A DNA stretch of 61,408 nt from Lachnospiraceae bacterium (GTDB taxonomy: Bacteria; Bacillota; Clostridia; Lachnospirales; Lachnospiraceae), in NCBI GenBank assembly GCA_022510725.1, contig JAFLSW010000011.1:1-61408 (forward strand), in the 5' to 3' direction. The notes below the pieces were generated by a model. It was not told where the DNA came from. It saw only the letters and a program-made list of their open reading frames with translations, and searched no databases. A program made the position numbers and the translations under genes. Below are positions 8,520 to 17,336 of the stretch, one piece after another. Numbering within the stretch: position 1 is the first letter of the stretch; the number at the start of each line of letters is the position of its first letter.

Positions 8520-9281
8520 ATGAGCGTTATTTCTATGAAACAGTTACTGGAAGCAGGTGTTCATTTCGGACATCAGACAAGAAGATGGAACCCTAAGATG
8601 GCTCCCTACATTTATACCGAGAGAAACGGTATCCACATTATTGACTTACAGACTTCTGTAGGTAAGGTAGATGAGGCTTATCAGGCGGTTTCTCAGATCG
8701 TTTCCGCAGGCGGAACCATCCTTTTTGTAGGAACCAAAAAACAGGCACAGGATGCAGTAAAGACAGAAGCAGAGCGTTGTGGTATGTTCTATGTCAATGA
8801 AAGATGGTTAGGCGGCATGCTGACCAACTTTAAGACCATCCAGAGCCGTATTGACAGATTAAAAGCAATTGAGACCATGGCAGTGGACGGTACTTTTGAT
8901 GCCCTTCCCAAAAAAGAAGTCATCGGTCTGAAAAAAGAATGGGAAAAATTAGAGAAGAACTTAGGCGGTATCAAGGGAATGAAACAGATTCCCGATGCCA
9001 TCTTCGTAGTAGATCCGAAGAAAGAGCGGATCTGCGTACAGGAAGCTCATGCATTAGGTATTACCCTGATCGGTATGGCGGATACCAACTGCGATCCGGA
9101 AGAATTGGATTTCGTGATCCCCGGTAATGACGATGCTATCCGTGCAGTAAAATTGATCGTTTCCAAGATGGCTGATGCAGTGATCGAGGCAAACCAGGGC
9201 GATGCGGCAGAAGTTTTTGAGGGCGAAGTTGCCGAAGAAGAAGTTGTAGAGACAGAAGCAGAAGAGCAGGCTGAAGCTTAA
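8520..9281 (+). CDS. rpsB: 30S ribosomal protein S2
   Basis: Structural protein of the small ribosomal subunit. The 253-residue product shows the family signatures [20 protein letters not shown] near the N-terminus, then [44 protein letters not shown] and [14 protein letters not shown]. An acidic Glu/Ala tail from about 230 is common in Clostridia. The start is fixed by GGAGGT at 8508-8513 before ATG 8520; a start 23 codons upstream would only add unconserved residues. It pairs with tsf 52 bases downstream, the standard rpsB-tsf arrangement. Confidence 0.98.
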   Translation: MSVISMKQLLEAGVHFGHQTRRWNPKMAPYIYTERNGIHIIDLQTSVGKVDEAYQAVSQIVSAGGTILFVGTKKQAQDAVKTEAERCGMFYVNERWLGGMLTNFKTIQSRIDRLKAIETMAVDGTFDALPKKEVIGLKKEWEKLEKNLGGIKGMKQIPDAIFVVDPKKERICVQEAHALGITLIGMADTNCDPEELDFVIPGNDDAIRAVKLIVSKMADAVIEANQGDAAEVFEGEVAEEEVVETEAEEQAEA

Positions 9282-9333
9282 TTTTGTTCAGTTAGATTTT
9301 GTTAGGTTATAAGATAGATTGGAGGTATAAAAC

Positions 9334-10269
9334 ATGGCAATCAGTGCATCCATGGTAAAAGAATTAAGAGAAATGACCGGTGCAGGCATGATGGACTGCA
9401 AAAAGGCATTAACAGAAACTGACGGCAATATGGACGAAGCCGTTGAATTATTAAGAAAAAGCGGCGCTGCAAAGGCTGAGAAGAAAGCAGGCAGAATCGC
9501 AGCAGAGGGTATCTGCCGCGTAGCAGTAGACGGAGATCAGACTGCTGTTGTAGTGGAAGTCAACTCCGAAACCGACTTTGTTGCAAAGAACGAAGTATTT
9601 CAGACCTATGTGGAAACCGTTGCAAAGCAGGCGCTTGCTTCCAATGCTTCCGATGTAGAAGGCTTAATGGAAGAGGCATGGATCGATGATCCAAGCAAGA
9701 CTGTAAAAGAGGCCCTTGTTGAAAAGATCGCTACCATCGGCGAGAACCTGACCATCCGCAGATTTGCAAAGGTTACCGCTGACAACGGCTGTGTCGTTAC
9801 TTACTTACACGGCGGCGGAAGGATCGGCGTTATCGTAAAAGCAGAGACCGGTGTTGTAAATGATGCTGTAAAAGAGGCATTATCCAATGTGGCAATGCAG
9901 GTTGCAGCTATGTATCCTGAGTATGTCTCTACAGATGAGATCTCTGAAGAATACAAAGAGCATGAGAAAGAGATCCTCATGGCGCAGGCACAGGCAGATC
10001 CTGCCAATGCCAATAAGCCGGAGAACATCATTGAGAAGATGATCATCGGTCGTCTCAACAAAGAGTTAAAAGAGAAATGCTTATTAGAGCAGATCTATGT
10101 AAAAGCCGAGAACAAAGAAAATGTGGCAAAATATCTGGAAGCTGTCGGAAAAGCCAACGGAACAGATCTTAAGGTCACACAGTTTGTTCGTTTTGAGACT
10201 GGAGAAGGCATCGAAAAGAAAGAAGAAGATTTCGCAGCTGAAGTTGCAGCGCAGATGGCCGGAAACTAA
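9334..10269 (+). CDS. tsf: Elongation factor Ts
   Basis: Guanine nucleotide exchange factor that releases GDP from EF-Tu. The 311-residue protein starts with the UBA-like domain (MVKELREMTGAGMMDCKKAL), followed by the core signature VEVNSETDFVAKNE with the TDFVAKN motif at about 80-86. Two further subdomains follow. Its length is typical for the family. The ribosome site is TTGGAGGT. It is cotranscribed with rpsB and ends at a strong terminator. In many Firmicutes pyrH and frr follow directly; here they are about 10.9 kb away. Confidence 0.98.
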   Translation: MAISASMVKELREMTGAGMMDCKKALTETDGNMDEAVELLRKSGAAKAEKKAGRIAAEGICRVAVDGDQTAVVVEVNSETDFVAKNEVFQTYVETVAKQALASNASDVEGLMEEAWIDDPSKTVKEALVEKIATIGENLTIRRFAKVTADNGCVVTYLHGGGRIGVIVKAETGVVNDAVKEALSNVAMQVAAMYPEYVSTDEISEEYKEHEKEILMAQAQADPANANKPENIIEKMIIGRLNKELKEKCLLEQIYVKAENKENVAKYLEAVGKANGTDLKVTQFVRFETGEGIEKKEEDFAAEVAAQMAGN

Positions 10270-10274
10270 AAAGT

Positions 10275-10327
10275 TATGCTCCTTTTAAGTTGAAGCATTC
10301 ATGTTCACTTAAGGGGAGCATTTTTTA
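10275..10327 (+). terminator. Rho-independent terminator after tsf
   Basis: A long stem: ATGCTCC and TTAAGT on the 5' side pair with ACTTAA and GGGGAGCAT on the 3' side, followed by a run of T (10321-10326). It ends the rpsB-tsf transcript. Confidence 0.9.
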
Positions 10328-10430
10328 GTCTTTACATCTTTATACGCATCTGTCATTGAATAAGGCTTTCTACCTTTTTAATTTGTAGAAGATATTTGAA
10401 TAGGTAAGAGAACAAAGCATACGGAGATAC

Positions 10431-10459
10431 TTGCAACTATCATAAATGGATGTTAAAAT
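10431..10459 (+). promoter_or_regulatory. Sigma-A promoter for the first chemoreceptor gene
   Basis: TTGCAA (10431-10436), a 17-base spacer, and TAAAAT (10454-10459), about 33 bases before the receptor ATG. No flagellar sigma-28 promoter is evident here. Confidence 0.65.
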
Positions 10460-10492
10460 GTATATTCAGAATGATATGCGGAAGGATGAAGA

Positions 10493-12463
10493 ATGATGAA
10501 GGTATACAATACTATTAAGGGACGCATTGCTATTTTGATCACGGTCTGCACATTGGTGCTCATCGGTGCAATGGTCGTAAACAGTGCCATATCTACAAGA
10601 AATGTTATGATATCAGATGAGAAACGGCTATTGGAAGAAGAGGCAGAAAGCAATGCCAATGCCATAAATCAATGGCTGGAGGAGCAGAGCAACATTGTAC
10701 ATACTCTTGGCATTGGGCTGCAATATATGGACAATAGTGATACGGGCGCTATTATGGATTATCTGGAAGTAAATCTTGCAGAAAACGAAGACGCATTGAT
10801 GTATTATTGCTGTTACGGATATGATGGCGGCGTATTTCCGGCAGACCACTCCACATTGGATCTGGATCCGACTACACGTGGGTGGTGGCAGATGGCAACA
10901 TCACAAAACAAGCTGATCTTTACGGCACCATATACGGATTTTGCAACAGGCCAGATGATCGTAAGTATTGCGGAACCCATTACCATTGACGGGGAACAGG
11001 CGGTGATACTAGCGGATATTACCATTGATACCTTGATCCAAGTGACCAAAAATATTGAGGACGGAACAGATTTAGAGGCGTTCCTGCTGGCTGATGACAA
11101 TAGTGTTATCACTCATGATAATGCAGCATTCCTTCCCAAGGAAGAGGGGAACACCATTCTAACAGATGCAGTTTCCATTGATCTTAGCGAAGAGGGCGTA
11201 TTTACCTTTCGGGATTATGACAACGAAAATAAATATGCGATCATCAGCAATATAGAGATCACAGGCTGGAAACTGGGTGTGTGTCAGGACACCTCCGTGA
11301 TCGTTGCCAATATCAGCCGCAATGTATTTGCATCCATTATATTGGGTGTTGTCCTTCTGATCATAACCGTCGTTTTACTTGTTATTGTGACCAGCAGTAT
11401 GTTAAGACCCATGGAGGCAATGAAAAGCTTTGTAAAGGAGAGGGTTATCGGCACGGCAAATATTCAACCCCAGAAGACGGAACCGATGGAGATTCAATAT
11501 TTGATCGATGAACTGGAGGAACGCTTCATTGCAACGATCCGTCAGACCAAAAACGAATCCGCCAATATTCAGGATAAGATGACAGCTGCAAACGGCAAAG
11601 TAGCAGAGATTTCCGATAATATTGTGGAGATCAGTGCCACTATGGAGGAAACAGGTGCAAGCATAGATACACAGACTGAGGACATTCGTGTTATTGATGA
11701 GACCTGCAAGGATGTGCAAAATATAGTAGAGAAGCTTGCCGGGGATGCACAGAATATGGCAAGTCGTGCAGCAGAGATATCACAAAAGGTTGCTGTGTTG
11801 GTGCCTGAACTGCTCCATGACAAAGAGAACGCATCGGTAATAACGGCAAAGAACCGCAGTCAATTAACGGAGGCTATTGAAAGCATACAGGTTATCAATC
11901 AGATTTCCGAGGTATCTGTTGCGATCCAAGGTATTGCATCTCAGACCAATTTACTGGCACTGAATGCATCTATTGAAGCGGCGAGAGCCGGAGAGGCCGG
12001 CAGGGGATTCGCTGTTGTTGCAGAAGAGATCAAGGAGTTGAGTGATGTTACCAGCACAGAGATCGGAAAAGTAAATGACTTGACTGCAAAGGTATTAGAG
12101 AGTGTAAAAATGCTGGAATCCGGTGCCAACAGTATTCTGGAATTTTTGGATGGCATCGTAATGGAAGACTATGACAAATTGGAGAATATGGCAGTGACCT
12201 ACCAACAAGATGCCTCTTATTATGCAGAGGCCGGCAGTAATTTGGGAGCCAGCACACAGGAATTGTCTGCTTCCGTACAGAATATGAATCAGGTCGTGAG
12301 TCAGATATTATCGTCACAGGTGGAACTGGATACGGCAATTCAGTCTATCAATGAAAACCTGCAAGAGATCACACATGCAAGTGCAGATGTTTCAGAACAG
12401 TCTAAAGAAGTTCTTGGCAGCATTGATTCTTTACAGGGTACAATGGGAAATTTCCAAATATAA
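10493..12463 (+). CDS. Methyl-accepting chemotaxis protein with extracytoplasmic Cache-type sensor
   Basis: Transmembrane chemoreceptor that controls CheA. Membrane helix 1 lies at about 13-32. A large extracytoplasmic region (about 33-270) of double-Cache character contains YYCCYGYDGG and a TRGWWQMA segment typical of dCache domains. Membrane helix 2 lies at about 277-303. A degenerate HAMP-like linker follows (LRPMEAMKSF). The signalling hairpin tip lies near residue 483, with [20 protein letters not shown]. Cache domains usually bind small organic acids or amino acids; the ligand here is unknown. Two adjacent ATGs (10493 and 10496) are both possible after GGAAGGA. The gene is monocistronic, with its own promoter and terminator. 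Confidence 0.95.
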   Translation: MMKVYNTIKGRIAILITVCTLVLIGAMVVNSAISTRNVMISDEKRLLEEEAESNANAINQWLEEQSNIVHTLGIGLQYMDNSDTGAIMDYLEVNLAENEDALMYYCCYGYDGGVFPADHSTLDLDPTTRGWWQMATSQNKLIFTAPYTDFATGQMIVSIAEPITIDGEQAVILADITIDTLIQVTKNIEDGTDLEAFLLADDNSVITHDNAAFLPKEEGNTILTDAVSIDLSEEGVFTFRDYDNENKYAIISNIEITGWKLGVCQDTSVIVANISRNVFASIILGVVLLIITVVLLVIVTSSMLRPMEAMKSFVKERVIGTANIQPQKTEPMEIQYLIDELEERFIATIRQTKNESANIQDKMTAANGKVAEISDNIVEISATMEETGASIDTQTEDIRVIDETCKDVQNIVEKLAGDAQNMASRAAEISQKVAVLVPELLHDKENASVITAKNRSQLTEAIESIQVINQISEVSVAIQGIASQTNLLALNASIEAARAGEAGRGFAVVAEEIKELSDVTSTEIGKVNDLTAKVLESVKMLESGANSILEFLDGIVMEDYDKLENMAVTYQQDASYYAEAGSNLGASTQELSASVQNMNQVVSQILSSQVELDTAIQSINENLQEITHASADVSEQSKEVLGSIDSLQGTMGNFQI

Positions 12464-12480
12464 TGATAAGCGAATAAGAA

Positions 12481-12518
12481 AACACCATTACTTACAAGAT
12501 GTGAGTAATGGTGTTTTT
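12481..12518. terminator. Bidirectional terminator between convergent genes
   Basis: AACACCATTACT (12481-12492) pairs perfectly with AGTAATGGTGTT (12504-12515). A T run follows on the plus strand and a TTTTC tail on the minus strand, so it can serve both the chemoreceptor and the convergent hybrid kinase. Confidence 0.9.
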
Positions 12519-12553
12519 TATGCCATGTCCTTATGCCATGTTTTGATGTATTC

Positions 12554-15124
12554 TTACTTCGCCAGAAACTCTTCTAACACTTCCATCAATTTATTGAAAT
12601 CAATGGGTTTGGCAACATGGGCATTCATGCCGCTTTCCATAGCCTGTTTTTTATCGTCTTCAAAGGCGTTTGCTGTCATGGCTATAATGGGGATGCTGTT
12701 AAGGGCAGGATCTTCTAACTTGCGGATCGCCTTAGTGGCTTCGTAGCCGTTCATAATGGGCATCTGCACATCCATTAAGATCAGGTCATAATAGCCGGGA
12801 GAAGCTTCTTTTACTTTTTCTACAGCAATGGTGCCGTCTTCGGCAGTCTCTATTTCAAAGCCGTTTTCCTGTAGCAGCTCCTGGGCAATTTCCCGATTCA
12901 ATTCGTTATCCTCTACTAACAGAAGCCGTTTTCCTAAGGCCAGTTCCGATATATCCGTAATGGGCGATTTTGGCTCGGTTTGTGCTTCTTTGTGGATAGA
13001 AGCAGCAAGGGTATGACTGAGCTCGGAAATAAAGAGGGGCTTACTGCAGAAAGCAGTTACGCCGGCTTCCCTTGCTTCCTTCTCAATATCGCTCCAGTCA
13101 TAGGCAGTTAATACAATAATGGGCACATCTTCTCCTGCAATAGAACGGATCTGACGAGCTACCTCAATACCACCCAGATCGGGAAGAGCCCAATCGACGA
13201 TATAGGCAAAAAAGGCATCTTCCATTTCCACCGCCTGTTTTGCATGCAGGACAGCTTCCTTGCCGTGAAGGGTCCATTGGGCCCGCATGCCGATCTGTGT
13301 CAGCATCTTGGTCACGCTGTCGCAGGTATTAAAGTTATCGTCTACCACAAGGGCCCGCATGCCTTCCAACTCCTGTATAATCTCTACATGCTTGCTGTCT
13401 TCCTGTAATCTGAAATCCAGATTGATGATAAATTCTGTTCCTTTCTCCGGTGCAGTTTCTACTCTTATGGTGCCGCCCATGGCATCGATAATGCTCTTGG
13501 AAATGGCCATACCAAGACCGGTGCCCTGAATGCCGCTGACAGTGGAATTGCGTTCCCGCTCAAAGGGCTCGAAAACATGCTTTGCAAATTCTTCGCTCAT
13601 GCCCATGCCGGTATCTTTTACACGAATCTCATAAGAACCGTATCCATTTGGCGCTTCCGGATTCTGTTTGATGATAAGGGATACAGAACCTCCGGCAGGA
13701 GTGAATTTAATGGCATTGCCCAAAAGGTTTAACAAAACCTGATTGATATGCAGCTTGTCGCAGTATATGTATTCATCATTGACATCAATGGTGTCCATAA
13801 AGAAGTTTAACTGTTTGGAGTGCATCTGTGTCTGTATGATGTTACGCATATCCTTAAAGATATCAGAGATGCTGCATTCCTTTTCTTCAATATTGAGCTT
13901 GCCGCTTTCAATACGGCTCATGTCCAATACATCGTTGATCAGGCTTAAAAGATGATTGCCGGATGATAAGATCTTATCAAGATATTCCCGTACCCGTTCT
14001 TTATTGTCGATGTTGGTCTGAGCCAATGTGGTAAAACCGATAATGGCATTCATGGGAGTACGGATATCATGGGACATGTTGGATAAAAACATGGTTTTTG
14101 CCCGTTCGGCAGCCTCGGCTTTTTTTAACTTTTCTTCCAGAACCACCTGTTGAACCGTCCTTTCCATGGTCTCCAAGGTGTTTTTGCGGGTCCACATATA
14201 ATAGAGAGTCAAAGAAAGCAGGATCAGTGCGGCAATAAACAAAAGGATCCGCTGGATGGCATATTGATTTGTCAAGGCTTCGTTTTTTGACACAGAAATC
14301 GCCGCCGCCCATTGGTTGATCGTGGTAGGAGCATAGTAAAAATACATCCATTCACCGGCATCCTCTGCATAGTATTCAAAATAACCGGACTGACCGCTTT
14401 TCAGCTTTTCTATTTCATCCTCCCAGCTTTCGCCGCCTCTCACCTCTTTGATGTCAAAGGAATAAATATCCTCCGCCAGTTCATCGTGATAGGTGTCCAT
14501 AAGCAATGTGCCATCCTTCATATCGATAAGATAAACGCTGGCCTTGGCATTATAAATATAATCTACATTCAGCATATGAGGCAGATTGGACAATGCTGTT
14601 GAGCCATAAAGGATGGCTACCGTTTCTCCATCTTTTATAATGGGCACAAAGTGGCGGAAGATAGGAGTACCATTGGTCAAAGAGGCACTTCGGTTAGAAA
14701 TGTGTTCTCCCAAAGGCGCCAGTTCCTCAAAGGAAAGGCGGCCGGAACCATCGCTGACTGAGCCGGTAGGCTCAATGATGGTATCGTCAGGCAGGATGAT
14801 CCGGATGTTTAAGGTCGCCAAAAGGGGCAGGATGGCATCCAAAGTATCCTGAATGCTGGCAGGGTCCAGGCTGTCCGCACTGGATAAAATATCTGCGGTC
14901 GTATTTAAGATCTGGCTTTCTTGTTCCAGCTTATTGGTAATTTCCGCAGTGGCAGCGTTGAAGCCTTCTTCCATACGGGCTATGCTGCGGTTTTTTATTA
15001 AAACACTTACCATAAAATAGGCTATGGCAAACAGCACAATGATCACAGTCGTCAAGATCGTAGTGGCAACAATGCTTTTTTCTTTTAAAAGTGACATTTC
15101 TTTCTTTGATTCTTTGGTTTCCAT
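12554..15124 (-). CDS. Membrane-bound hybrid histidine kinase with two receiver domains
   Basis: An 856-residue sensor kinase. Membrane helix 1 (about 15-38) and helix 2 (about 288-308) flank an extracytoplasmic Cache-like sensor. HisKA follows with the phosphorylated His near 351 (SHDIRTPMNAIIGF), then the ATPase with VLLNLLGNAIKFT and GTGLGMAISKSI. Two receiver domains close the protein. The first has LVVDDN near 595 and its phosphoacceptor Asp near 643 in YIVDWALPDLGG. The second has LLVEDNELNREIA near 737 and Asp near 783 in LILMDVQMPIMNG. There is no output or Hpt domain, so the phosphate must pass to a separate partner not in this window. It is the only long gene on the minus strand here, with its own promoter. 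Confidence 0.93.
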   Translation of the reverse strand: METKESKKEMSLLKEKSIVATTILTTVIIVLFAIAYFMVSVLIKNRSIARMEEGFNAATAEITNKLEQESQILNTTADILSSADSLDPASIQDTLDAILPLLATLNIRIILPDDTIIEPTGSVSDGSGRLSFEELAPLGEHISNRSASLTNGTPIFRHFVPIIKDGETVAILYGSTALSNLPHMLNVDYIYNAKASVYLIDMKDGTLLMDTYHDELAEDIYSFDIKEVRGGESWEDEIEKLKSGQSGYFEYYAEDAGEWMYFYYAPTTINQWAAAISVSKNEALTNQYAIQRILLFIAALILLSLTLYYMWTRKNTLETMERTVQQVVLEEKLKKAEAAERAKTMFLSNMSHDIRTPMNAIIGFTTLAQTNIDNKERVREYLDKILSSGNHLLSLINDVLDMSRIESGKLNIEEKECSISDIFKDMRNIIQTQMHSKQLNFFMDTIDVNDEYIYCDKLHINQVLLNLLGNAIKFTPAGGSVSLIIKQNPEAPNGYGSYEIRVKDTGMGMSEEFAKHVFEPFERERNSTVSGIQGTGLGMAISKSIIDAMGGTIRVETAPEKGTEFIINLDFRLQEDSKHVEIIQELEGMRALVVDDNFNTCDSVTKMLTQIGMRAQWTLHGKEAVLHAKQAVEMEDAFFAYIVDWALPDLGGIEVARQIRSIAGEDVPIIVLTAYDWSDIEKEAREAGVTAFCSKPLFISELSHTLAASIHKEAQTEPKSPITDISELALGKRLLLVEDNELNREIAQELLQENGFEIETAEDGTIAVEKVKEASPGYYDLILMDVQMPIMNGYEATKAIRKLEDPALNSIPIIAMTANAFEDDKKQAMESGMNAHVAKPIDFNKLMEVLEEFLAK

Positions 15125-15165
15125 AGGTGATTTGTAACTCCCTTATCGTTTTTAATCATATAAGC

Positions 15166-15195
15166 ATTATAGCATTTGTAAGCTGTTGTTATCAA
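15166..15195 (-). promoter_or_regulatory. Sigma-A promoter for the hybrid histidine kinase
   Basis: Read on the minus strand: TTGATA (15190-15195), an 18-base spacer and TATAAT (15166-15171) with the extended TGC element. It gives a leader of about 35 bases to the kinase start. Confidence 0.75.
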
Positions 15196-15237
15196 GGATT
15201 AACTGGGTTTCTTTTATAGAAATTCCCTTGTCGAACT

Positions 15238-15266
15238 TTGTTGAATTTAAAAGTGCAATGTGATAC
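15238..15266 (+). promoter_or_regulatory. Weak candidate promoter for the IbrA/IbrB-like pair
   Basis: TTGTTG (15238-15243), a 17-base spacer and TGATAC (15261-15266). It diverges from the kinase promoter about 45 bases away. The match is poor, so it is only a candidate. Confidence 0.3.
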
Positions 15267-15324
15267 ATTAACAAGTAGGAAATTGGAAAAAATTGGTAAT
15301 TTTATGAAAAGTAAGGAGGACCAC

Positions 15325-16656
15325 ATGGTCCGGAAATTTGAAGAACAAAATGTCTATGAGGCTTTACAAAACCGCCTGAAGTTTCTGTTCGAGGAATTTG
15401 ACAATATTTATCTTTCTTTTTCGGGAGGAAAGGACAGCGGTCTTTTACTGAATCTGGTATTGGATTTCAAAAGGAAATATTACCCGGAAAAAGTGATCGG
15501 CGTTTTCCATCAGGATTTTGAGGCGCAGTATACGGTTACCACAGAGTATATTGAACGGACTTTTGAGCGGATAAAGGACGAGGTGGAACCCTACTGGGTA
15601 TGTCTTCCTATGGCTACCAGAACGGCCCTTAGCAGTTATGAGATGTTTTGGTATCCATGGGATGAGGCGAAAAAGGACTGTTGGGTCCGTCCCATGCCAA
15701 AGAAACCCTATGTGATCAATCAGGCCAACAACCCCATTACAACCTATCATTACCGGATGCACCAGGAGGATCTGGCAAAGCAGTTTGGCAGATGGTATCG
15801 GTTTTCCCACGGCAATAAAAAAACAGTTTGTCTGTTGGGGATCCGGGCAGAAGAATCCCTGCAAAGGTACAGCGGATTCTTAAATAAGAGGTATGGATAT
15901 AAAGAGGAGTGTTGGATCACCAGGCAGTTTAAGGATGTCTGGTGTGCTTCGCCTTTGTACGACTGGTCTTTAAACGATGTCTGGTATGCCAACTGCCTTT
16001 TTAACTATGATTACAACAGGCTATACGATCTTTATTATATGGCAGGGCTGAAGGCTACACAGATGCGGGTAGCTTCCCCTTTTAACGACTATTCCAAGGA
16101 TTCCTTAAATCTTTATCGGATCATTGACCCGGAGATTTGGACCAGGCTGGTAGGACGGGTAAGGGGTGCTAATTTTGCCTGCATTTATGGAAAGACAAAG
16201 GCTATGGGTTATCGAAATATCACTTTGCCCGAAGGCCATACATGGGAGTCCTATACCAGATTTCTGTTAGATACACTGCCCACCAGGCTGCGCAACAACT
16301 ATGTAAAGAAATTTAATACATCCATGCGCTTTTGGCATACAACGGGAGGCGGTCTGGATGAGGATGCCATAAAGGAATTGATCGATCACGGTTACCGCAT
16401 CAAACGAAACGGGGTATCCAATTACACCTTGAACAAAAAATCTCGGGTAGTGTTTTTAGAGAAAATTCCGGATGATACGGATGATATTAAATCCACCAAA
16501 GACATACCCAGCTGGAAGCGGATGTGCTTTTGCATTTTGAAAAATGACCACACATGCCGGTTTATGGGATTCGGACTGACCAGAGAACAACAGATGCGTA
16601 TTGACACCATCAGACAGAAGTACAAAAGTGTTGAGGAGATGAAGTATGGAGTATAA
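15325..16656 (+). CDS. IbrA-like PAPS-reductase-family protein (DUF3440)
   Basis: A 443-residue protein of the phosphoadenosine-phosphosulfate reductase / PP-loop ATPase superfamily. The PP-loop LSFSGGKDSGLLLNL is near the N-terminus, and the C-terminal half matches the DUF3440 region seen in IbrA. In Escherichia coli, IbrA with IbrB raises expression of immunoglobulin-binding proteins, but the chemistry is unknown. The nearest well-studied relatives use ATP to activate a substrate for sulfur transfer or reduction. I chose ATG 15325 because GGAGGA at 15315-15320 precedes it; upstream in-frame starts lack a ribosome site. It overlaps the next gene by 11 bases, which indicates translational coupling. 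No sulfate-assimilation genes are nearby, so assimilation is unlikely. Confidence 0.85.
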   Translation: MVRKFEEQNVYEALQNRLKFLFEEFDNIYLSFSGGKDSGLLLNLVLDFKRKYYPEKVIGVFHQDFEAQYTVTTEYIERTFERIKDEVEPYWVCLPMATRTALSSYEMFWYPWDEAKKDCWVRPMPKKPYVINQANNPITTYHYRMHQEDLAKQFGRWYRFSHGNKKTVCLLGIRAEESLQRYSGFLNKRYGYKEECWITRQFKDVWCASPLYDWSLNDVWYANCLFNYDYNRLYDLYYMAGLKATQMRVASPFNDYSKDSLNLYRIIDPEIWTRLVGRVRGANFACIYGKTKAMGYRNITLPEGHTWESYTRFLLDTLPTRLRNNYVKKFNTSMRFWHTTGGGLDEDAIKELIDHGYRIKRNGVSNYTLNKKSRVVFLEKIPDDTDDIKSTKDIPSWKRMCFCILKNDHTCRFMGFGLTREQQMRIDTIRQKYKSVEEMKYGV

Positions 16657-17194
16657 AAGTCCTGCATACGAGGTAAAGGCAGTTCCCATAGAAAAGATTC
16701 AGGCAAATACCTATAATCCCAATAAAGTGGCACCGCCGGAAATGCGGCTGTTGTATGAAAGCATTAAGGCGGACGGTTATACTATGCCCATCGTATGCTA
16801 CTATGTCAAAGAGGAAGATGCTTATATTATCGTAGACGGCTTTCATCGCTACCAGGTTATGCTGGAGCATAAAGATATCTATGACAGAGAGAAGGGCATG
16901 ATGCCCGTATCCGTCATCGACAAGCCCATCGATCAGAGAATGGCCAGCACCATCCGTCATAACCGTGCAAGAGGAAGTCATGATGTGGATCTGATGAGTA
17001 ATATCGTAAAAGAGCTGCATGAGCTTGGCAGATCTGATGCATGGATATCCAAGCATCTGGGTATGGATAAGGATGAGATCCTGCGATTAAAGCAGATCAC
17101 CGGACTGGCAGCGCTGTTTAAAGATGTGGGATTCGGAAGAGCGTGGCAGCCTATGGAAGAAGAGGAGGTCCTTCCTGACGATTCTTTTATTTAA
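16646..17194 (+). CDS. IbrB-like ParB/Srx-domain protein
   Basis: A 182-residue protein with a ParB N-terminal/sulfiredoxin-like fold. Residues about 10-75 contain VPIEKIQANTYNPNKV, then ESIKADGYTMPIV and the signature IIVDGFHRYQVM (family pattern DGxHR). A short C-terminal helical region follows, with a helix-turn-helix look (LGRSDAWISKHLGMDKDEI). This domain binds or hydrolyses nucleotides in relatives. Together with the upstream PP-loop protein it forms the IbrA/IbrB pair known from other bacteria. The ATG lies inside the end of the upstream gene, with GAGGAG upstream. No terminator follows; the next gene has its own promoter. Confidence 0.85.
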   Translation: MEYKSPAYEVKAVPIEKIQANTYNPNKVAPPEMRLLYESIKADGYTMPIVCYYVKEEDAYIIVDGFHRYQVMLEHKDIYDREKGMMPVSVIDKPIDQRMASTIRHNRARGSHDVDLMSNIVKELHELGRSDAWISKHLGMDKDEILRLKQITGLAALFKDVGFGRAWQPMEEEEVLPDDSFI

Positions 17195-17237
17195 ATAAAT
17201 ACGGAATCTAACGGGCTGTAATTTGTTTTTTGTCGTA

Positions 17238-17266
17238 TTGTAAAAAGAGTGTAAAGATGCTACAAT
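17238..17266 (+). promoter_or_regulatory. Sigma-A promoter for the second chemoreceptor gene
   Basis: TTGTAA (17238-17243), a 17-base spacer and TACAAT (17261-17266) with an upstream TGC, about 70 bases before the receptor start. Confidence 0.7.
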
Positions 17267-17336
17267 GTAAATGTTGGCTTTATATAAGGCGAATAGTAAT
17301 TTTATGATATCCATGAAGTAGAAAAAGGGATCGGCA

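Noticed and set aside
15325-17194. A DndC-type DNA phosphorothioation system
   Set aside because: No DndA, DndB, DndD or DndE-like genes are nearby, and the PP-loop protein carries DUF3440, which fits IbrA better.
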